Part shown: one piece after another, positions 60,509 through 64,000 of the stretch
How the letters are laid out: every line of letters starts with the position of its first letter
Position numbering within the stretch: the stretch's first letter is position 1
NCBI RefSeq assembly: GCF_900220975.1
Contig: NZ_OBQD01000020.1
Coordinates: 34,701-98,700 of the forward strand
Direction: 5' to 3'
DNA: 64,000 nucleotides
DNA from: Rhizobium subbaraonis
GTDB lineage: Bacteria; Pseudomonadota; Alphaproteobacteria; Rhizobiales; Rhizobiaceae
The notes under the pieces: model-generated
What the model was told of the DNA's origin: nothing
The model's database searches: none
Seen by the model: only the letters and a program-made list of their open reading frames with translations
Program-made: the position numbers and the translations under genes

Positions 60509-61183
60509 TCAATCGATGTAGGTCAGCCCCTTTGCCGCAAGCGTCTCGCGCATCTTGTAGATGTCCAGGCCGAGTTCGCCGGCGGCAAGTCGCGCGCGGG
60601 TCTGCTGCTCCTTGTCGAGCCTTGCCCGCGATGCCTCCAGCGCAGTTCCCGCCTTGGCCCTCGGCACGACCATCACCCCGTCGTCGTCGGCGATGATGAC
60701 GTCGCCGGGCGTGATCGCGGCACCGGCACAGACGATCGGAATGTTGACGGAACCCAGTGTCGCCTTCACCGTACCCTGCGCGGAGATGAAACGTGACCAG
60801 ACGGGAAAGCCCATCGCCTCAAGCTCCGCGACATCGCGTACGCCGGCCTCGATCACCAGGCCGCGCACGCCACGCACCTTGAGCGACGTCGCGAGCAGTT
60901 CCCCGAAATAGCCGGCGTCGCACGGCGAGGTGGGGGCGACGACGAGAATATCGCCCTCGCGGCACTGTTCCACCGCAACATGGATCATCCAGTTGTCCGC
61001 CGGCGGGATCGAGACGGTCACCGCCGTGCCCGCAACCCGCGCGCCGCGCCAGATGGGGCGCATATGTGACTGCATCAGGCCGACGCGCCCCATGGCTTCA
61101 TGCACCGTTGCCACCCCGCATTCCGCAAGGCCGTTCACGGTGTCGAGCGGTGCACGGTCGATCGTGCGATAGACGACGCTCAT
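60509..61183 (-). CDS. galC: RraA-family 4-carboxy-4-hydroxy-2-oxoadipate (CHA) aldolase
   Basis: This 224-aa protein starts [20 protein letters not shown]. The RraA/HMG-CHA aldolase motifs are [40 protein letters not shown] (with the Arg-Asp pair for pyruvate/Mg binding) and [20 protein letters not shown] followed by DDDGVMVVP. The C-terminal [20 protein letters not shown] is the GalC/LigK tail. It cleaves CHA to pyruvate and oxaloacetate. The start overlaps the GalB stop (ATGA). Confidence 0.9.
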   Translation of the reverse strand: MSVVYRTIDRAPLDTVNGLAECGVATVHEAMGRVGLMQSHMRPIWRGARVAGTAVTVSIPPADNWMIHVAVEQCREGDILVVAPTSPCDAGYFGELLATSLKVRGVRGLVIEAGVRDVAELEAMGFPVWSRFISAQGTVKATLGSVNIPIVCAGAAITPGDVIIADDDGVMVVPRAKAGTALEASRARLDKEQQTRARLAAGELGLDIYKMRETLAAKGLTYID

Positions 61184-61920
61184 GCCAGTGCTCCATGGCC
61201 GAGCGTGCCCGTCACATGCGGGAACACCGCTTCATAGGCCTCGCCATAGACAATCTTGTGGTCGGAATTGCGAGAGGCCTGGACGCCGCGCTGGAGGGCC
61301 ACCCGGGTATAATATTCCCAGAGGTGCTCCTGCCCCTCCATGCACTTGATCGCCGCCAGCTTCTTCTCCCAGACCTCGCTGATGTCCAGAAGGAAATTAG
61401 GCTTCCAGTTACACTGCTCCGGCTGATGCGGCTCGAACAGATAGACAGGCGGGGCACCGAGCACCGGCGTCTCGGGCTTATGGCCATGCGCCTGGGCGAT
61501 GACCCGCGCATGCTGGGCGAACTCGGTCGCCATCGGATGGTCGAAGTTGTAAGGATCCTGCCGCGAATGCGTCAGCATGAATTCCGGGCGGAGGGCGCGA
61601 TAGAGATCGACCAGCCGGTCGAAGGCTGCCGGTGTGACCTGCATGGGATAGTCGCCGAGATCATAGAACTGGATATCGTGGACGCCGAGCGCCCGGGCCG
61701 CATTTTCCGCCTCGCGGCGGCGGTCCGCTTTCACGGCCTCAAGAGTCATGCCGGGCTTGCGCCACAGCTTTGCCGACTCGCCCCGCTCCCCGAACGACAG
61801 GCAGACGACGGTGACGTCGTAACCCTGCCGTGCATGCGCCGCGATCGCGCCGCCGGCCCTCCAGACGAAGTCCGCCGAGTGTGCGCTGACGACGAGTCCG
61901 GTCTTGTTCTGCATATCCAT
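61180..61920 (-). CDS. galB: 4-oxalomesaconate hydratase, GalB-type (PIG-L fold)
   Basis: This protein of about 246 aa begins [20 protein letters not shown]. The [18 protein letters not shown] stretch is close to Pseudomonas putida GalB, in which the AHSADF motif replaces the zinc-binding AHPDD of typical PIG-L deacetylases. Other shared blocks are [40 protein letters not shown] and [25 protein letters not shown] precedes the start (ATG 61920 or 61914). It hydrates the enol form of 4-oxalomesaconate to CHA. It is first in the operon, facing the LysR gene. Confidence 0.9.
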   Translation of the reverse strand: MDMQNKTGLVVSAHSADFVWRAGGAIAAHARQGYDVTVVCLSFGERGESAKLWRKPGMTLEAVKADRRREAENAARALGVHDIQFYDLGDYPMQVTPAAFDRLVDLYRALRPEFMLTHSRQDPYNFDHPMATEFAQHARVIAQAHGHKPETPVLGAPPVYLFEPHQPEQCNWKPNFLLDISEVWEKKLAAIKCMEGQEHLWEYYTRVALQRGVQASRNSDHKIVYGEAYEAVFPHVTGTLGHGALA

Positions 61921-61977
61921 GCTCCTCCGATTTTCGATGGCGACACTGGCACCGATCGGGGGCACGGTGCTAATACG

Positions 61978-62001
61978 AAAGCTGCGCCGTGTTATAGCTT
62001 T
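61978..62001. promoter_or_regulatory. Candidate LysR-type operator in the galB-lysR divergent region
   Basis: AAAGCT (61978-61983) and AGCTTT (61996-62001) form an inverted repeat with a 12-bp gap, so a T-N12-A lies between the inner bases. It is located about 60 bp from galB and 25 bp from the lysR start, suiting autoregulation and activation. Confidence 0.4.
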
Positions 62002-62026
62002 TTGCGAATCCGTCTTAGGGAACAGC

Positions 62027-63259
62027 ATGATCGCCACTAACCTCAACCTTCGCCACCTGCGTCTCTTCATGCAAGTCTGCGCGACCGGCAGCCTTAACCG
62101 TGCCGCGGCCGAACTGAACGTGTCACAGCCTTCCGTCACGGTGGCGTTGGCCGGCATCGAGGCCCACTTCGGCACCAGGCTCCTCGACCGGTATGCCGCT
62201 GGCAGCCAGCCGACGGCGGCCGGCGAGGTGCTGCTGGCCCGGTTGCGCCGCATGGACGACCAGCTCAGCGCCGCGCTCGGCCAGGCTCTCGGCGCTAGTT
62301 TGCAGCGCGACCCGGCCCTGCTTTCCAAGGCGCTGGCCCGCATCGGCTTTCGCCAGATCGAGGCCCTGATCGCGCTTTCCGGCAGCGGCTCCATAACGGA
62401 GGCCGCCCGCAGTGGCGGCGCCTCGCCCGCAGCGCTGCACCGGACCCTTCACGAATTGCAGGCGAACGTCGGAAAGGCGATCCTTGTCCGCAGCCCGAGC
62501 GGCGTGGCGCCGAACGCGGTCGGCCAGAGGCTCGCCATGCGGTGGCGCGTGGCCCTGACCGAGCTTGAACAGGCGGTCGATGAATTGCGGGAACTCGAAG
62601 GCCGAATGGAGGGACGCATCAAGATCGCCAGCCTGCCACTTGCCCGCACCCTGTTGCTCGCCCGCGCGATCAACCCGCTGCTGGCGGCCCATCCCAACGC
62701 CCGGGTCGAGATCGCCGACGGGTCCTACGAGCTCCTCTCCCAGCAACTGCGCATAGGCGCAAGCGACATCCTCGTCGGCGCACTGCGCTCGGGAAACGAT
62801 CTTGCCGGCCTGAGGACAGAAGCGCTGTTCGACGATCCCTATGCGATCGTCGGGCGGCCCGGGCATCCCCTTCTGGCGCGCGATCTTGAGGCGTCTCTCG
62901 ATGACCTTGCGCGGCAGGAATGGGTGGCCCAGCGACCGGGAACCCCGATCCGAGCAGCATTCGACGCCTTGTTCGAGAAGTGCTCCACCCCTCCCCGTGC
63001 CAGCATCGAGACGAGCTCCCTCGTTCTCACGCGCGCCGTGATCCTGGAGAGTGACCGCCTGTCCATGCTTTCCCGCCGACAGATCGCCATCGAAGAACGA
63101 GAGGGCCTGCTCAAATGCATCCCCGTTGCCGAGGATGTGCGCCATCGTCTCGGCACGCGGACGATTGGCATCACCATGCGCGAAAACTGGCTGCCGAGCG
63201 GGCTGCAGTCCCGTTTTCTGGAGCAGCTGAGATCGCAGCCAACTCTGGCCGATTCTTGA
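62027..63259 (+). CDS. LysR-family regulator with two tandem HTH domains
   Basis: The protein has 410 aa counted from the ATG at 62027, about 100 longer than normal LysR proteins. Two LysR-type HTH modules can be aligned: residues about 7-66 (LRLFMQVCATGSLNRAAAEL, NVSQPSVTVALAGIEAHFGT) and about 106-165 (IEALIALSGSGSITEAARSG, GASPAALHRTLHELQANVGK). The effector domain (about 190-400) has LPLARTLLLARAINPLLAAH and GLRTEALFDDPYAIVGRPGH. It is divergent from the galB operon and probably its activator. The upstream frame to 61904 overlaps the promoter region. Confidence 0.88.
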   Translation: MIATNLNLRHLRLFMQVCATGSLNRAAAELNVSQPSVTVALAGIEAHFGTRLLDRYAAGSQPTAAGEVLLARLRRMDDQLSAALGQALGASLQRDPALLSKALARIGFRQIEALIALSGSGSITEAARSGGASPAALHRTLHELQANVGKAILVRSPSGVAPNAVGQRLAMRWRVALTELEQAVDELRELEGRMEGRIKIASLPLARTLLLARAINPLLAAHPNARVEIADGSYELLSQQLRIGASDILVGALRSGNDLAGLRTEALFDDPYAIVGRPGHPLLARDLEASLDDLARQEWVAQRPGTPIRAAFDALFEKCSTPPRASIETSSLVLTRAVILESDRLSMLSRRQIAIEEREGLLKCIPVAEDVRHRLGTRTIGITMRENWLPSGLQSRFLEQLRSQPTLADS

Positions 63260-63300
63260 GGACAGAGAGATTTGGTTCTGGCGCACTATCAGTGTGTGGG

Positions 63301-63766
63301 TTGGGTGATCTCAGGTTAACCGCGGGTGAAAGATTTGCGACCACCTCACTGTCACGAGCCACTGCGCTTTCCGCTGAGCCCGCGTCTGGTCGAGGAGATG
63401 CTGCTGGAGCGCGGTGTCGCCGACAAGGTCCGCTCTTGTGGCGCTGCACGGCGCCAGATCACCCCGACGGTAGAGCATCGATCGCACAAGGTGCTGAACA
63501 ACCGCGCCGAAAACTCGCGCCTTCCGCCGCGGAAGCGGGAGCGGGTGATGCAGCGGTTCCGTTCATCGACTGCGTTGCAACGTTTCGTCAGTCGTCTCGC
63601 GGTCCGAAATCTCTTCCTCCCAGCTCACCTGAAAAAGGCAGCCATCGACGTCCACCTGCATCGTCTCAGGGCGATGGCACATCGGAGGGGCGTGACCGGG
63701 ACAACCATATGATCATTCCGAGGCTGTCGGCTGTGCACTCGTCCCGATTAACCTGAGATCCCCAAG
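63301..63766 (+). mobile_element. Internally deleted IS6-family element with inverted repeats
   Basis: Inverted ends TTGGGTGATCTCAGGTTAA (63301-63319) and TTAACCTGAGATCCCCAA (63748-63765) match over about 18 bp with one extra base in the left arm. The total length is about 465 bp, just over half of a complete IS6 element. The enclosed transposase frame joins an N-terminal piece directly to the C-terminal half, so the element is non-autonomous. An intact relative could move it in trans. Confidence 0.75.
63326..63712 (+). pseudogene. IS6-family transposase with a large in-frame internal deletion
   Basis: The 128-codon frame starts MKDLRPPHCHEPLRFPLSPR, LVEEMLLERGV (the IS6 N-terminus). At about codon 32 it jumps to ADKVRSCGAARRQITPTVEH, RSHKVLNNRAENSRLPPRKR and ERVMQRFRSSTALQRF, the C-terminal third of IS6 transposases. 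The missing middle holds the first catalytic acids of the DDE site, so it cannot transpose. The frame is otherwise intact, so the deletion may be recent. Confidence 0.82.
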
Positions 63767-63846
63767 CGTCCGCGCTCCGTTTGGGCAACGCCCGACGCCG
63801 AGCCGCAAGCGCTCCGCCGGGCGGCAAGCGATCCGATGAAAAGGCT

Positions 63847-63877
63847 GCAGGGAGCGCCCCTGACGGCCGCTCCCTGC
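63847..63877 (-). terminator. Hairpin terminator of the partial minus-strand gene
   Basis: GCAGGGAGCG (63847-63856) and CGCTCCCTGC (63868-63877) form a perfect 10-bp stem with an 11-nt loop, 28 bp beyond the stop at 63905. On the minus strand it is followed by CTTTT after two bases. Confidence 0.6.
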
Positions 63878-63904
63878 TTTCGAATGATGCAATGCATGCT
63901 GCCG

Positions 63905-64000
63905 TTACAGCAGGAAGTCCCCTTCCTTGAGGTTCACGAGGCTGTCGATGTGGATGACGAAGTCGGCCTTGCCGTCGCCGTTGACGTCGCCATAGACGTA
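63905..64000 (-). CDS. 3' end of an RTX/calcium-binding-type protein gene (partial)
   Basis: Only the last 31 codons are present: YVYGDVNGDGKADFVIHIDS, then LVNLKEGDFLL and a TAA stop. The DVNGDGKADF...I...DFLL ending is typical of the C-terminus of serralysin-like peptidases and hemolysin-type calcium-binding repeat proteins secreted by type I systems. The body of the gene lies outside the window, so the exact product cannot be named. Confidence 0.6.
   Translation of the reverse strand, partial: YVYGDVNGDGKADFVIHIDSLVNLKEGDFLL

Noticed and set aside
1..64000. CRISPR arrays, tRNA or rRNA genes
   Set aside because: No regularly spaced repeats with spacers, no cloverleaf candidates and no rRNA-like stretches were noticed. 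The 12-bp repeats at 41609-41644 are direct operators, not CRISPR units.

Overview
The window reads as a high-GC alphaproteobacterial replicon, most likely Rhizobiales (Rhizobium/Sinorhizobium/Shinella-like). The basis is the gene content: many solute-binding-protein transporters next to small catabolic operons, a ChrR-type anti-sigma locus, DUF1348/DUF1254 genes, Lrp, IclR, GntR and LysR regulators, and IS5, IS6 and IS256 debris. No rRNA, tRNA, CRISPR array or replication origin was seen. The density of uptake and catabolic modules would suit a chromid or megaplasmid, but this is not proven.

Layout. (1) 1-8.5 kb: a Liv-type ABC transporter with a thioesterase and an enoyl-CoA hydratase on the minus strand. 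An acyl-CoA ligase and an iron alcohol dehydrogenase diverge from it across a palindromic operator, giving a CoA-dependent carboxylate degradation module of unknown substrate. (2) 8.6-17.5 kb: a complete sigma-E/ChrR-type oxidative-stress locus (rpoE, chrR, DUF2177, a CFA-synthase-like methyltransferase, DUF1365, a flavoprotein, DUF3833, a GPH/MFS transporter and an SDR). Three matching promoter candidates of the form (T/C)(G/A)ATCC-N17-GTA were found. (3) 17.5-26.3 kb: a DJ-1/PfpI protein, a ribose-type ABC importer with a GntR regulator, and a divergent Ldh2-type dehydrogenase / iron ADH / ALDH operon. (4) 26.3-31.3 kb: an IS5-family remnant, a DUF1348-TetR pair with a double operator, an esterase, a quinone-oxidoreductase/HxlR pair and a vapBC module. 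(5) 31.3-35.7 kb: a winged-helix/TPR regulator divergent from three envelope-type genes. (6) 36-47.3 kb: two amino-acid ABC systems facing away from each other, with EamA, VOC, a divergent GGCT-fold protein and an Lrp-type regulator. A CGTATAT motif repeated at 12-bp steps lies in the central divergent region and upstream of lrp, and occurs once before the Liv operon. (7) 47.9-55.2 kb: a Pot/Fbp-type ABC importer with a fused permease, a second CoA ligase / enoyl-CoA hydratase pair and a divergent IclR regulator. (8) 55.4-63.3 kb: the lower half of the gallate/protocatechuate 4,5-cleavage route (tautomerase, GalB-type hydratase, CHA aldolase) with a TctABC importer, a dehydrogenase and a divergent LysR regulator carrying two tandem HTH domains. 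No ring-cleavage dioxygenase is present. (9) 63.3-64 kb: an internally deleted IS6-family element with intact inverted repeats, then the 3' end of an RTX-like gene.

Most modules follow one logic: a specific importer, a short set of enzymes feeding central metabolism, and a local regulator transcribed divergently or at the operon end. The most promising leads for something undescribed are the 12-bp-phased repeat regulon in region 6, the tandem-HTH LysR in region 8, and the unassigned substrates of regions 1, 3 and 7.
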